Assembly (NCBI RefSeq): GCF_001909055.1
Contig: NZ_LVWI01000044.1
Coordinates: forward strand, 1 to 64,000
DNA length: 64,000 bases
Direction of reading: 5' to 3'
Source of the DNA: Paenibacillus helianthi
Lineage (GTDB): Bacteria; Bacillota; Bacilli; Paenibacillales; Paenibacillaceae
Positions 17,188 to 26,321 of this stretch are shown here, piece after piece (position 1 is the stretch's first letter; every line of letters starts with the position of its first letter). The position numbers were made by a program, and so were the translations under genes. The notes under the pieces are model-generated. The model had not been told where the DNA came from. It ran no database searches and saw only the letters and a program-made list of their open reading frames with translations.

Positions 17188-20100
17188 ATGGGAAGAAGAA
17201 CGTTTATTGTCTTATCGATCATTGCATTAATAGTAGGATGTTTCCCGGCCGCGGCGATTCAGGCAGAGGAGTCACACAGTTCTGAAGCAGTCTATTATGT
17301 ATCTGAAAATGGAAGCGATTCCAATCCGGGATCAGAGGGAAGTCCCTTCCTTACCCTGGAAAAGGCCAGAGATACCATACGCCAGCTTAAGCAGGGCGGA
17401 GGATTGCCGGAAGGCGGTGTTACCGTATATCTGAGGGGCGGGATATACAACCGGACCGGAAGCTTCCTGCTGGAAGAGCAGGATTCAGGAACGGCAGACA
17501 AACCGGTTACCTACAAGGCTTATCCGGGCGAATCGGTCCGGTTAAGCGGTGGCCAAGAGCTGAAGAAGGGGTGGTTCACCCCGGTGACGGACCCGAAGGT
17601 TCTGAACCGGATCATCAGCACAGATGCAAGATCAAAGGTTCTTAAGGTAGATCTGATGGGCCATGGCATCTCTGATTATGGAGTCATGAGCCGTCATGGC
17701 TACTACAAAGCAAACGATGTAAGCAAGACTCCGCCGATGGAGCTGTACATCGAAGGTGAAGGGATGACCCTGGCCAGATGGCCTAACAAAGGTACAGTTC
17801 AGATGGGTGATATCCTTGACCCGGGACCCACCCGCAAGGACGCCGACCTGCAGACGCGGGGAGGCACCTTCACCTACACCTATGAGCGGCCTGAGCTTTG
17901 GACCCAGGCGGATGATATTTGGCTCGACGGGATCTTCGGCTATAGCTGGGAATGGTCGTACAACAAAATCGCCTCTATTGATAAGGTGAACAAGACCATC
18001 ACATTAGCTTACGGGGAAATGAGCGGTCTTATGAAGACCTGGTATCCTGACTTCCATTTCGCCCAGAATCTGCTGGAAGAGATCGATATGCCCGGGGAGT
18101 ATTATATTGACCGGACCCAAGGTATTCTGTACTTCATGCCTACAGCCGCCTTCGGGGGGAACAATCCCGAAATTACCGTATCCATGCTTAAGACCCCTAT
18201 GATCAGTACCGTCAATACATCTCATGTCACCTTTGAGGACCTGGTTCTGGAGAATGGCCGGGATTCAGGAGCGGTTATCATGGGCGGTAATAGTGTCCGG
18301 CTCGTGCATTGCGAAATCCGCAATTTCACCGAAGGCGGTGTACGGATCAATACCCAGAGCCGCTGGCTGTACAATGACTTTGCGAAGGGTACAGGGGTTA
18401 ACCATGCTGTCGTTAGCACGCATATTCATCATGTCGGGGGAACAGGAGTGATTCTGAACGGCGGAGACCGCCTGACGCTTGCGCCAGGCAATAATGTGGT
18501 CGAGAACAGCCACATCCATGATTTTGCCTATTACCATAAAGCGTATAACCCGGCTGTGATTCTGACCGGAGCAGGCAACCGTATCTCCCATAATGAAATT
18601 CACGATGCCCCTCATCCCGGTATCCTGATCTTTGGCAACGACCATGTCGTGGATTACAACAACATCTATGATGTCTGTAAAACATTCGCGGATCTCGGTG
18701 CCATCTACATGAATCTGGGGGCTGCGCCGCAGGAACGGGGATCAGTCATCCGTGGGAATTACTTTCACAATATAGGGGAAGGCAAGGCCGGGGTTCAGGG
18801 CGTGTACCCTGATAACTTCACTATGGGGATTACGATCGAAAAAAATATTTTCTACCGGATGGGCAACTCTGCCATTTTGAATAACGGCGGTGCCCATATC
18901 CGCACCCGGAACAACCTTTTTATCGATGCCAAGGTTCCGTATGACTACTCCGATATGTATTTGGGTGACGGACCCGAGCAGCAAATCTCCAAAAACTATA
19001 TGCAGCCATGGCATGCTTTGTTCGAAAAATACAACAATTTTACCGGCATGCCGCATCTGGTCAAGTATCCGGAGCTGGCGGATTTCTTCACAGAGAACCG
19101 CTATTATCCTGACACGAACACATTCCAGAATAATGTCATCTACAATCCAACCAAACCAAGAAGCGGCACGAATGCGAACGGAGCGTACGATAAACTCAAT
19201 CTGGTCCAATATGCGAACAACTGGGTAACCGACCATGATCCGGGCTTCGTGAATCTGGCGGGAGGCGATCTGAATCTGAAGGCGAACGCTGAGGTGTTCC
19301 AGCAGATTCCGGGCTTCCAAACGGTGCCTTTCAGCGAAATGGGCACCGTAGGCAAGATAGGCCCATACCTGACTCCCGACAGGGTCCCTGTACGAGGTGT
19401 TGTATTGTATGATGATACCCTCACCATGGGCATCGGGAAATCGTACACCCTGAATTCGGCGGTTCTTCCCTGGAATGCCACCAACAATAAACTACAGTAT
19501 AGCTCCAGCGATCCTTCCGTGGTAAAGGTGGATGCGACGGGTAAGCTGAAGGGTGTAAATCTGGGAAGTGCGGTTGTAACAGCCGTCTCTGAAGACAACC
19601 CGCTGCTCAAAGACGAGGTCCAGGTGACTGTTGAAGTCGGTGACGGGATTATGGATGATACGAATTTCGAAAACGGCCGTAATAGCTGGCCGAGCGATTC
19701 GAACCGGAACATCGTAGAAGTCGATGGCGGCAACCATATGTATAAGCTGCTAAAAGGTGCGACGACGCTGAATGAGAACGACTTCAGCAATTATGAACTG
19801 ACCTTCAAGCTGAAGACGCCTCCGGCGATTCCGGAGTCGGCCACGTTCTACGTGTTCGACAGACTGAATCCGAGCGGCAGCGGAGGCAGAATTGGGTACA
19901 AGAAGTATGCCGACGGAACCTCTGCCTGGATTCTGTATAATGCGGCCTGGGGTACGGTGAAGCAGAATGTGCTGGCCGCTCAGGATCTGAAGCCGGATAC
20001 AATCTACAATATGAAGATTATCGTCAAGGGACAGGAGATCAGTGTCTATGCTGATGGCAAGCTCAAGCTGAAGGCCAACGACCCGACCTTTAATCCTTCC

Positions 20101-21711
20101 GGTAAAGTCGGATTCTATGCCGGCGGCTTCGACTACCTTTTGTTCGACGATATCAAATTTAGGGTACCGACAAAGGGTGTGGCCGGACTGCTGGTCGATA
20201 AGAGCAGCATTAACATGGTGATGGATGAACAACTGCAGCTACAGGTCCAGTTCGATCCGTCGGACGCTGAGAATCGTTCCGTTGTCTGGCAGTCCAGCCA
20301 TCCGGAGGTGGCCTCTGTCGGTGAGAACGGGATGGTCACTGCCCAGGGCTTAGGGGAGACTGTGGTCACTGTTTCCTCGGTTGCCAACCCGGCAGCGTCA
20401 GCCTCTGTCCGGATTGTGGTTTCGGATACCCTTCACTTCACGGATTACGATTCAGGAGCGAATGGTTGGCCGGTGGACCCCAATCGCAGTATCGTGACGG
20501 TGAACGGAAACAAAATGTACAAAATATTGAAGGGGGCTTCCGCACTTCATCCGAAGCTTTTCACGGATTATGACCTGACCTTCACGCTGAAAACACCTGC
20601 GGAAATTCCGGATACGGGCACATTGTACGTGTATGACCGTTCTGCTGCAGGCAATTCCGGGAAGATTGCCTACAAGAAATTGGCGGACGGGACCTCCCAG
20701 TGGATTCTCTACAGCCCGACATGGACGGTGCTTCAAACGAAGAATGTTCCAACCATGGACTTGCAGCCAAATACGGAATACAGCCTTCGTATTCTGGTTG
20801 ACGGCGCCAGCATCCGCGTGTATGTGAACGGTGAGCTGAGGCTGGATGGCTCCGATCCCAAACATAATCTGACGGGAACGGTAGGCTTTTATGTAGGCGG
20901 CTTCAGCGAATTGTGGTTTGATGACGTCAAGTTTACAATGATTGACCGGACTGCCCCGGTAACCACGGCCGTCACTACCCCGTCGCTGCCAGATGGCCCG
21001 GACGGCTGGTATGTAAGCCCCGTAACGGTTCAGTTGAATGCTGCGGATATAGGCTCCGGCGTAACAGATACCGTATACAGCGTGAATGGCGGAGGGACCT
21101 GGCTGCCCTACCAGGGACCGCTGATTTTTAGCCAGGATGGCCATTATTCGGTGGCCTACCGGTCAGCGGACAAGGCCGGAAACAGCGAGGAAGCGAAAAC
21201 CTTGAGCTTCAAGCTGGACAGCAGCGCCCCTGAGGTATCCGTCGCAGAGCCAGCTGTGAGAGCTTACGCAGGTACGGAAACCCTCACCCTGTCGTGGACC
21301 GCTGCCGATGTTATGTCCGGAGTGGATGACAGCAAGACCGCTGCGCTGCTGGATGACCAGACCGTAGTTCAGGGGGCTTCGGTTCCGCTGTACACGCTGG
21401 GTCTTGGCACCCACACCTTCATTGTATCCGCCAGCGATAAGGCGGGGAATACCCAGGAGCGCACAGTAACGTTCACGACCTATGCCGACGTTAACTCGCT
21501 GAAAGCGCTGGTCAGCCTGTTCAGAGAGATGTCATGGATAGACAATCATGGCATTGCAAACAGTCTGAGCACCAAACTTGATCACGGCCAAGTGGAAGCA
21601 TTCCTTCAACAGGTGCAGGCCCAAAGCGGCAAGCATATCCGGGCTGAAGCTGCGGCCTACCTGCAGCGGGATGCAGTTGATATTCTGGCAAGGGCGGGGA
21701 CGCAGGGCTAA
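17188..21711 (+). CDS. Secreted right-handed beta-helix protein with Big_2, beta-sandwich and FIMAH-like domains
   Basis: The 1507-residue protein has a signal peptide (cut near AIQA, residue 26), then a long right-handed parallel beta-helix (about 36-720) opening with YYVSENGSDSNPGSEGSPF, of the type found in GH141 and in polysaccharide lyases. Next come a Big_2 domain (about 737-817), a DUF1080/LamG-like sandwich (821-994), a second Big_2 (997-1079) and a second sandwich (1081-1250) that is a clear duplicate of the first. Two Ig/OmpL47-like domains (1252-1431) and a FIMAH-like helical tail (1432-1507) follow. It most likely binds and cuts a plant or microbial polysaccharide at the cell surface and feeds the ABC importer just upstream. 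The exact enzyme activity cannot be read from sequence. A good AAGGAGG lies 12 bases before the ATG. Confidence 0.85.
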   Translation: MGRRTFIVLSIIALIVGCFPAAAIQAEESHSSEAVYYVSENGSDSNPGSEGSPFLTLEKARDTIRQLKQGGGLPEGGVTVYLRGGIYNRTGSFLLEEQDSGTADKPVTYKAYPGESVRLSGGQELKKGWFTPVTDPKVLNRIISTDARSKVLKVDLMGHGISDYGVMSRHGYYKANDVSKTPPMELYIEGEGMTLARWPNKGTVQMGDILDPGPTRKDADLQTRGGTFTYTYERPELWTQADDIWLDGIFGYSWEWSYNKIASIDKVNKTITLAYGEMSGLMKTWYPDFHFAQNLLEEIDMPGEYYIDRTQGILYFMPTAAFGGNNPEITVSMLKTPMISTVNTSHVTFEDLVLENGRDSGAVIMGGNSVRLVHCEIRNFTEGGVRINTQSRWLYNDFAKGTGVNHAVVSTHIHHVGGTGVILNGGDRLTLAPGNNVVENSHIHDFAYYHKAYNPAVILTGAGNRISHNEIHDAPHPGILIFGNDHVVDYNNIYDVCKTFADLGAIYMNLGAAPQERGSVIRGNYFHNIGEGKAGVQGVYPDNFTMGITIEKNIFYRMGNSAILNNGGAHIRTRNNLFIDAKVPYDYSDMYLGDGPEQQISKNYMQPWHALFEKYNNFTGMPHLVKYPELADFFTENRYYPDTNTFQNNVIYNPTKPRSGTNANGAYDKLNLVQYANNWVTDHDPGFVNLAGGDLNLKANAEVFQQIPGFQTVPFSEMGTVGKIGPYLTPDRVPVRGVVLYDDTLTMGIGKSYTLNSAVLPWNATNNKLQYSSSDPSVVKVDATGKLKGVNLGSAVVTAVSEDNPLLKDEVQVTVEVGDGIMDDTNFENGRNSWPSDSNRNIVEVDGGNHMYKLLKGATTLNENDFSNYELTFKLKTPPAIPESATFYVFDRLNPSGSGGRIGYKKYADGTSAWILYNAAWGTVKQNVLAAQDLKPDTIYNMKIIVKGQEISVYADGKLKLKANDPTFNPSGKVGFYAGGFDYLLFDDIKFRVPTKGVAGLLVDKSSINMVMDEQLQLQVQFDPSDAENRSVVWQSSHPEVASVGENGMVTAQGLGETVVTVSSVANPAASASVRIVVSDTLHFTDYDSGANGWPVDPNRSIVTVNGNKMYKILKGASALHPKLFTDYDLTFTLKTPAEIPDTGTLYVYDRSAAGNSGKIAYKKLADGTSQWILYSPTWTVLQTKNVPTMDLQPNTEYSLRILVDGASIRVYVNGELRLDGSDPKHNLTGTVGFYVGGFSELWFDDVKFTMIDRTAPVTTAVTTPSLPDGPDGWYVSPVTVQLNAADIGSGVTDTVYSVNGGGTWLPYQGPLIFSQDGHYSVAYRSADKAGNSEEAKTLSFKLDSSAPEVSVAEPAVRAYAGTETLTLSWTAADVMSGVDDSKTAALLDDQTVVQGASVPLYTLGLGTHTFIVSASDKAGNTQERTVTFTTYADVNSLKALVSLFREMSWIDNHGIANSLSTKLDHGQVEAFLQQVQAQSGKHIRAEAAAYLQRDAVDILARAGTQG

Positions 21712-21746
21712 CTCATGACTGGATCTGCGGATGAAATGGAATAAGC

Positions 21747-21788
21747 AAAACGGCTGTGCCGTCCTTCACTGGACAGTACAGCCGTTTT
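21747..21788. terminator. Terminator after the beta-helix gene
   Basis: AAAACGGCTGT (21747-21757) pairs with ACAGCCGTTTT (21778-21788), with a further GTCC/GGAC pairing in the loop. A and T runs on both sides would allow use on both strands. Confidence 0.8.
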
Positions 21789-21886
21789 GGTTGAGACGTG
21801 GGGGAAAGGTACTGCCTCTGCTTGCCGATAAACCTTTGCTTCCTCTGTCTCTTTTTCCTCGGAGAACCCTAGTTGGCGGCAGGCTC

Positions 21887-22067
21887 AAGTGGAAAAAGTG
21901 AACTTAAATCTACCGTTCCCACTCCTCGCAAGCGCTTGTTGGAAAAAGTAGACTTCATTCGGCACATTCGTCTATTTATAGCTGAATATGCCTAGTTTAA
22001 GTCTACTGATTCCACCTAACAGCTCTGTGAGAACGCTTCCCGGCACAATTAAGTTCACTAATTCCAC
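21887..22067. repeat. Four-copy intergenic repeat, two copies in each orientation
   Basis: A unit of about 22 bases, core TGGAAAAAGT(GA/AG)ACTTAA, occurs at 21888-21910 and 21939-21960 on the plus strand and, inverted, at 21995-22015 and 22047-22067. Perfect palindrome CAAGCGCTTG (21929-21938) lies between the first two. The array fills the space between two convergent genes. No reading frame of note is present. Confidence 0.75.
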
Positions 22068-22089
22068 TTCGCTCCTCAGGAGCACCTGC

Positions 22090-23088
22090 CTATTCATCCA
22101 TGAATTGCAGCTCGGGGAAAATCCAGGCATAGGACTGATAATACCCGCTGTTCAGATTTTTATTGCCGGTTATCGGACGATAAGGGGCGACGAAACGTTC
22201 ATATTCGGGTTCCTTGTAAACCTTGGACATGGCTTCAAATAGGTCCAGCGGCCACGAATCGGAAGCCAGCGGCTTCGGAAATTTCTGATCTTTATCGTAC
22301 GGCCACTCCTCGATGTGCCCATCGGCATAATAGAATAACGTATCGAGCGCTGTCTTGATGTTTGCTCCGCCAGGAGAGGTCCAGTGGAACAAATTTTCGC
22401 CGGTTGTGTCATGGATCAGCTTCATGGCTGCGGTGATGGGAGCGAGAGAGAAATAATGGTACCAGATTGAATTCGATCCCCGCATGGTTTCTTCCGGAAT
22501 CAATCCCGAAGGTGCAAGAGAGTTATCGATATGTTCTTTGAGATGGGCCGCTGCTTCCGCAAAACGGGCTTGGTCATCCATGAAGCGGAAGAGGGACAAC
22601 CGGGCATAAAGACTCCAGCTCCACCAGTTGTTTCTAAGCGGGATTGTCACCCATGCCGGTAAGAAAACCTCGCTCATCCAGGAGATGAATTGATCTTTAT
22701 TCTCCTTGGGCCACCCCGGATAGTGCTTGATGAGCTCAGCCGCTTGAAGCAAGCCGGTTCCCAGGTAGGCGGAGACAAGGGGGCCGTCGTCCCCGGCCAG
22801 CTCCTTATTCACGGTTGCCCAGCCATCAATCAGTTCGGCTGCCTTATCCGCATAAATGGATTCGCCCGTGAAACGGTAGGCTAACGCTGCCGTGCAGGCG
22901 GACTGGGCATCCGCCTCCATCAGCCGTTTGGCTGTCTGATGGCCGGTCGTATCGAAATAGAAGCCGGGGATATGCCATGAAGGAACAGCGTGACAGCTGA
23001 CAGACATCCCTTCATTTGCAACGTGCAGAAGCTGGTTTTGTGCCGTATGGCTGTTCATCGGGGCATCGATCCTTTCATTTTCGGGCAT
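22090..23088 (-). CDS. Alginate-lyase-family protein ((alpha/alpha)-barrel polysaccharide lyase)
   Basis: The 332-residue protein matches the alginate lyase fold (PF05426; PL5/PL38-like). Landmarks are FDTTGHQTAK, the NNWWSW motif that holds the conserved Asn, and SIWYHYFSLAP with the His/Tyr pair used in elimination. There is no signal peptide, so it should cut imported uronate-containing oligosaccharides. It follows the GH88 gene by three bases (TGA then ATG), so the two are co-translated. A second start at 23058, after AAAGGA, is also plausible. Lyase products carry an unsaturated uronate end, which is exactly what GH88 removes. Confidence 0.78.
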   Translation of the reverse strand: MPENERIDAPMNSHTAQNQLLHVANEGMSVSCHAVPSWHIPGFYFDTTGHQTAKRLMEADAQSACTAALAYRFTGESIYADKAAELIDGWATVNKELAGDDGPLVSAYLGTGLLQAAELIKHYPGWPKENKDQFISWMSEVFLPAWVTIPLRNNWWSWSLYARLSLFRFMDDQARFAEAAAHLKEHIDNSLAPSGLIPEETMRGSNSIWYHYFSLAPITAAMKLIHDTTGENLFHWTSPGGANIKTALDTLFYYADGHIEEWPYDKDQKFPKPLASDSWPLDLFEAMSKVYKEPEYERFVAPYRPITGNKNLNSGYYQSYAWIFPELQFMDE

Positions 23089-23091
23089 ATG

Positions 23092-24240
23092 TCATTGCCG
23101 CTCATACCAATAGCCGGGTACTCCGCGCTCTAGCCGCATCAGGGCCTCCAGATAGAAATAATCCCCCCAGATGACATAATCGTCGGGTGAAATATCGAGC
23201 CGTACGGCGTAGGAGCCACGGTTCAGGAGTCCTTGGGCCGCGGGCTCATCCTTCGTGGAGTAGTTAACGGCCAGGGAGGCAACGATTCGCTTGGCTGCGG
23301 CTGACAGCCATTCCCGGTCAACGTCCTGTTCCGGCAGCAGCGCGGCCAGCTCGAGCATTCCCGATGCAGCTATGGCTGCTGCGGAGCTGTCCCGCTGAGT
23401 CTCCGGCACCTGCGGTACATCGAAATCCCAGTATACCACCCCATCCTCAGGGAGCCGGTCCACAAAATAGCGGGCTAACCGCTTAGAGGTTTCCAGTAGT
23501 TGAGGCTCACGCAGATAACGGTAGGCAAGGGCGAATCCGTAAATGCCCCAGGCTTGCCCCCGGGTCCAGGTCGAGCCATCCCGGCTGCCCTGGTGGGTGC
23601 CGCCGCGGATCGAGTCCCCGGTCACCGGATCGAAATAGAAAGTGTGGTACGTGGAGTCATCTCCGCGGACCAGAAAACGGCGGCTGATAGCCGTCTGCTT
23701 CTCGGCGGCCTGGCGGTAGCATTCGCTGCCGGTCTGCTGGTAAGCCCAATGCAGTAAAGGCAAATTCATCAGACAATCTATGATAATACGCCCGCCGTTC
23801 TCCGGATCGTCCTTAGGACCCCAAGCTTGCAGAATTCCTGGAGTGTCGCGCCATCTCTCCAGCAAAACATCCGCAGCCTGCAAAGTGGCAGACCGGGAGT
23901 TTTCGTCCCTTTCCAGAATCCAATGGGCTTTGGTGGAGAGGGAATATAGGAATCCGATGTCATGATGATCCAGGTTCACCCGCTGTTCTAGACGCTCCCG
24001 GAAGTTGTCCAACGCTCTCATAGCAGCATCCCGATAACGGCTATCCTGAGTATACTCGTAAGACAGCCAGAGAAGTCCGGACCAAAAACCTTCGGTCCAA
24101 TCATTATTAGGCGTTAACCGGTAGATCCGGTTTCCTTGGGTGCTTGTGAGGGGAAACTTCTCTCCGAAACGGTCAATATTTTGTGAAATCACACTTAAGG
24201 CGTCCTCTATGGCTTGTGCCCACATGGCGGCATCCTCCAT
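23092..24240 (-). CDS. GH88 unsaturated glucuronyl/uronyl hydrolase
   Basis: The 382-residue cytoplasmic enzyme removes the 4,5-unsaturated uronic acid left at the non-reducing end of oligosaccharides by polysaccharide lyases, through hydration of the double bond. It has the (alpha/alpha)6 fold. Both catalytic aspartates can be seen: Asp94 in the HHDIGF motif and Asp155 in IIIDCLMN, corresponding to Asp88 and Asp149 of Bacillus UGL. Other family landmarks are GTHQGSRDGSTWTRGQAWGI and DSSAAAI. It is the first gene of a two-gene minus-strand operon with the lyase and diverges from an AraC regulator. Confidence 0.93.
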   Translation of the reverse strand: MEDAAMWAQAIEDALSVISQNIDRFGEKFPLTSTQGNRIYRLTPNNDWTEGFWSGLLWLSYEYTQDSRYRDAAMRALDNFRERLEQRVNLDHHDIGFLYSLSTKAHWILERDENSRSATLQAADVLLERWRDTPGILQAWGPKDDPENGGRIIIDCLMNLPLLHWAYQQTGSECYRQAAEKQTAISRRFLVRGDDSTYHTFYFDPVTGDSIRGGTHQGSRDGSTWTRGQAWGIYGFALAYRYLREPQLLETSKRLARYFVDRLPEDGVVYWDFDVPQVPETQRDSSAAAIAASGMLELAALLPEQDVDREWLSAAAKRIVASLAVNYSTKDEPAAQGLLNRGSYAVRLDISPDDYVIWGDYFYLEALMRLERGVPGYWYERQ

Positions 24241-24328
24241 TCATTGATAGAAAGGCTGCCTCTATTATATATCCGGAACAGTAATTCCTTGTTGTGCTAA
24301 AATATAACCAGATTGCGGTTATGGAGAT

Positions 24329-25219
24329 ATGGGGGTGGACGTATTGGCGGGACATATTGAACATGTAGATCCGGGTCACAGCAGCTTTTTTCTGGCCTAC
24401 CGGGATGAGTGGCTGGATGATCATTTTCTTAAATTTCATGCGCATCAAGGTCTGGAATTGTTATTTATCCATGAAGGGGATGGGCTTGTGGAGGTGGAGG
24501 GCGCATCCTACGAACTGGAAGGAGGAGCGCTCTTCTGCTTCCAGCCTTACCAGCTGCACAAGGTGGAGGTTCCCGGCCGTAGGGATACCCGGTATGTCCG
24601 GACGAATCTGACTTTCGATCCAAGGTATCTGGAGCCGTTTCTGGAGCCGTATCCCAAGCTTCAGGCGTTTCTCCGCTTTTTGTCCAAAGGAGCTCTGACT
24701 TCACCCAAGTTCACATTCACAGAAAGCCAGCTGACGGGAGTGATGGAGAGCCATGTTCAGGCGGTGACGGAAGCAGGGGAGGATCAGGAAGAGGCCCGTA
24801 TTTTGTTTCTGATTTCCTTGCTGCGCCATCTCCAGCTGGCGGTTATTCCGTATGAGGAGCTATCACCGGAAGGCTGGTCTGTCAAAAAAACCGCCCATAT
24901 TGAATCGATTATGGATTGGATCGAAGGTCATTTCAGACAGCCCTTCAGCCTGGAACTGCTGGCCGGGGAGCTGCATCTGTCTTCCTACTATGTATCCCAT
25001 TTGTTCAAGCAATACACTGGAGTAACACTAACGGATTACGTGACGGCCAGAAGAATCCGTGAAGCCTGCGTGCTGCTCGCGAATTCCGGTAAACCGGTGC
25101 AGCAAATCGCCCATGAGATCGGAAGGCTAAGCCCCCCATATTTTTGCAAGCTGTTCAAAAAACACAAAGGTATGACACCTCTGGACTACCGCTCGGCGCT
25201 TCATCATACGGCCAAATAA
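24329..25219 (+). CDS. AraC-family regulator (cupin plus HTH_18)
   Basis: The protein of about 296 residues has an N-terminal cupin-like ligand domain (FHAHQGLELLFIHEGDG) and two C-terminal helix-turn-helix motifs (about 195-290, with FSLELLAGELHLSSYYVSHLFKQYTG). It is divergent from the GH88-lyase operon, 88 bases away, and very probably controls it. The start is not clear: ATG 24329 has no well-placed ribosome binding site, while GTG 24335 lies eight bases after GGAG. Confidence 0.88.
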   Translation: MGVDVLAGHIEHVDPGHSSFFLAYRDEWLDDHFLKFHAHQGLELLFIHEGDGLVEVEGASYELEGGALFCFQPYQLHKVEVPGRRDTRYVRTNLTFDPRYLEPFLEPYPKLQAFLRFLSKGALTSPKFTFTESQLTGVMESHVQAVTEAGEDQEEARILFLISLLRHLQLAVIPYEELSPEGWSVKKTAHIESIMDWIEGHFRQPFSLELLAGELHLSSYYVSHLFKQYTGVTLTDYVTARRIREACVLLANSGKPVQQIAHEIGRLSPPYFCKLFKKHKGMTPLDYRSALHHTAK

Positions 25220-25292
25220 CGGGCATGTGCGTTCCTGAGGTCTTATAAACCTTAGACAGCAGGCTATGAATGATTTCGGCCCTGTTGTTATA

Positions 25293-26162
25293 TTAAGCTT
25301 TGCCAATTCTGATATTGCGGTACTTTCCAGGCGTTATTCCCGTTTGTTTGCGGAACAGGCGTATAAAATAATTGGGATTATCAATACCGACCTGCTGGCC
25401 GACTTCGGATACGGACAGCTCCATGTTCTCCAGCAGTGATTTGGCTGTCTTGATTTGCAGATCATGCAGATATTGAAGCGGACTCATGCCCGTGTACGTT
25501 TTGAGGCACCGGGCGAGATAGTCGAACCGGTAATGAAGCGTCTGTTCCATATGCTTCGCGTCGAAAGGCCGGGTTAGATGCTGCTGAAGATAGGCGATGG
25601 TGTGATCGCAGAGCTGTCTTGCGCGGGAGGCATTCTGCAGCCGTGCCGCAGCCTGCAATTGTACCAGCAAGCCGGCCAGCTGCATCTGCAGCGGCAAGGA
25701 GTGCGCAGGCGATAAACTGTGATGGAGCTCCATCATCCGCTCCAGGAATGGGAGGATGTCAGGGACATGCAAGGTGGCGAATTTCGGAAGATACATCACT
25801 TGCAGGTTCGGCTCCACATCCAGATTGGTTCCTTTGACGTATGGAAAGGACCAGGGGATTTTCCCGCTTTCGATCGTCCGGACAGGCGCCGGATGGACAA
25901 AGTGAATCCAGTAAATTTCGGTGATTTCTTCGCAAGGACGATACCCCGTATGCATACGGTTGGGTTCCAGCACAAGCATGGAGCCTTCTTTGATTTCGTA
26001 GGGGACGTCATCTTCCATCATATACAAGGTGCCTTTCAAGACAAACAACAGGTCGTATACATCGAACGAACGGGTTTCATGCTTTTGTCCCGGGGGCCAG
26101 AAGGTATGGCCGATAGTTACCAGCTGCGGCAGCGGGGGGATGGTAAGCTCCAGACAGTTCAT
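25293..26162 (-). CDS. AraC-family regulator (cupin plus HTH_18)
   Basis: The protein has an N-terminal cupin sensor domain (VYDLLFVLKGTLYMMEDD) and two AraC helix-turn-helix motifs at the C-terminus ending in IGIDNPNYFIRLFRKQTG. I choose ATG 26162, eight bases after AGGTGA; GTG 26174 would add four residues. It is divergent from the GHL6-type glycosidase gene at 26322, its likely target. It is not closely similar to the regulator at 24329, so the two halves of this region seem to be sensed separately. Confidence 0.88.
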   Translation of the reverse strand: MNCLELTIPPLPQLVTIGHTFWPPGQKHETRSFDVYDLLFVLKGTLYMMEDDVPYEIKEGSMLVLEPNRMHTGYRPCEEITEIYWIHFVHPAPVRTIESGKIPWSFPYVKGTNLDVEPNLQVMYLPKFATLHVPDILPFLERMMELHHSLSPAHSLPLQMQLAGLLVQLQAAARLQNASRARQLCDHTIAYLQQHLTRPFDAKHMEQTLHYRFDYLARCLKTYTGMSPLQYLHDLQIKTAKSLLENMELSVSEVGQQVGIDNPNYFIRLFRKQTGITPGKYRNIRIGKA

Positions 26163-26321
26163 CACAGGTTTCACCTTTCCCTTTGATATCGTTGCCTCAT
26201 TGTATCACGCCAGAAACCGATAAGGTAGAAAATGTGCTACTTTAAGTCGATACAGAACCTGTCTGATCCAGAGGAATATTTATATACTTAACGTATATGA
26301 ATTCGGAAAGGAAGGGTATAT

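Noticed and set aside
20452..21144. A 230-codon minus-strand frame inside the beta-helix gene
   Set aside because: It is a shadow of the plus-strand coding frame; the plus strand encodes recognisable Big_2 and Ig-like domains.
21929..21938. CAAGCGCTTG as a CcpA site
   Set aside because: It lacks the outer consensus positions and lies between two convergent genes, not in a promoter.
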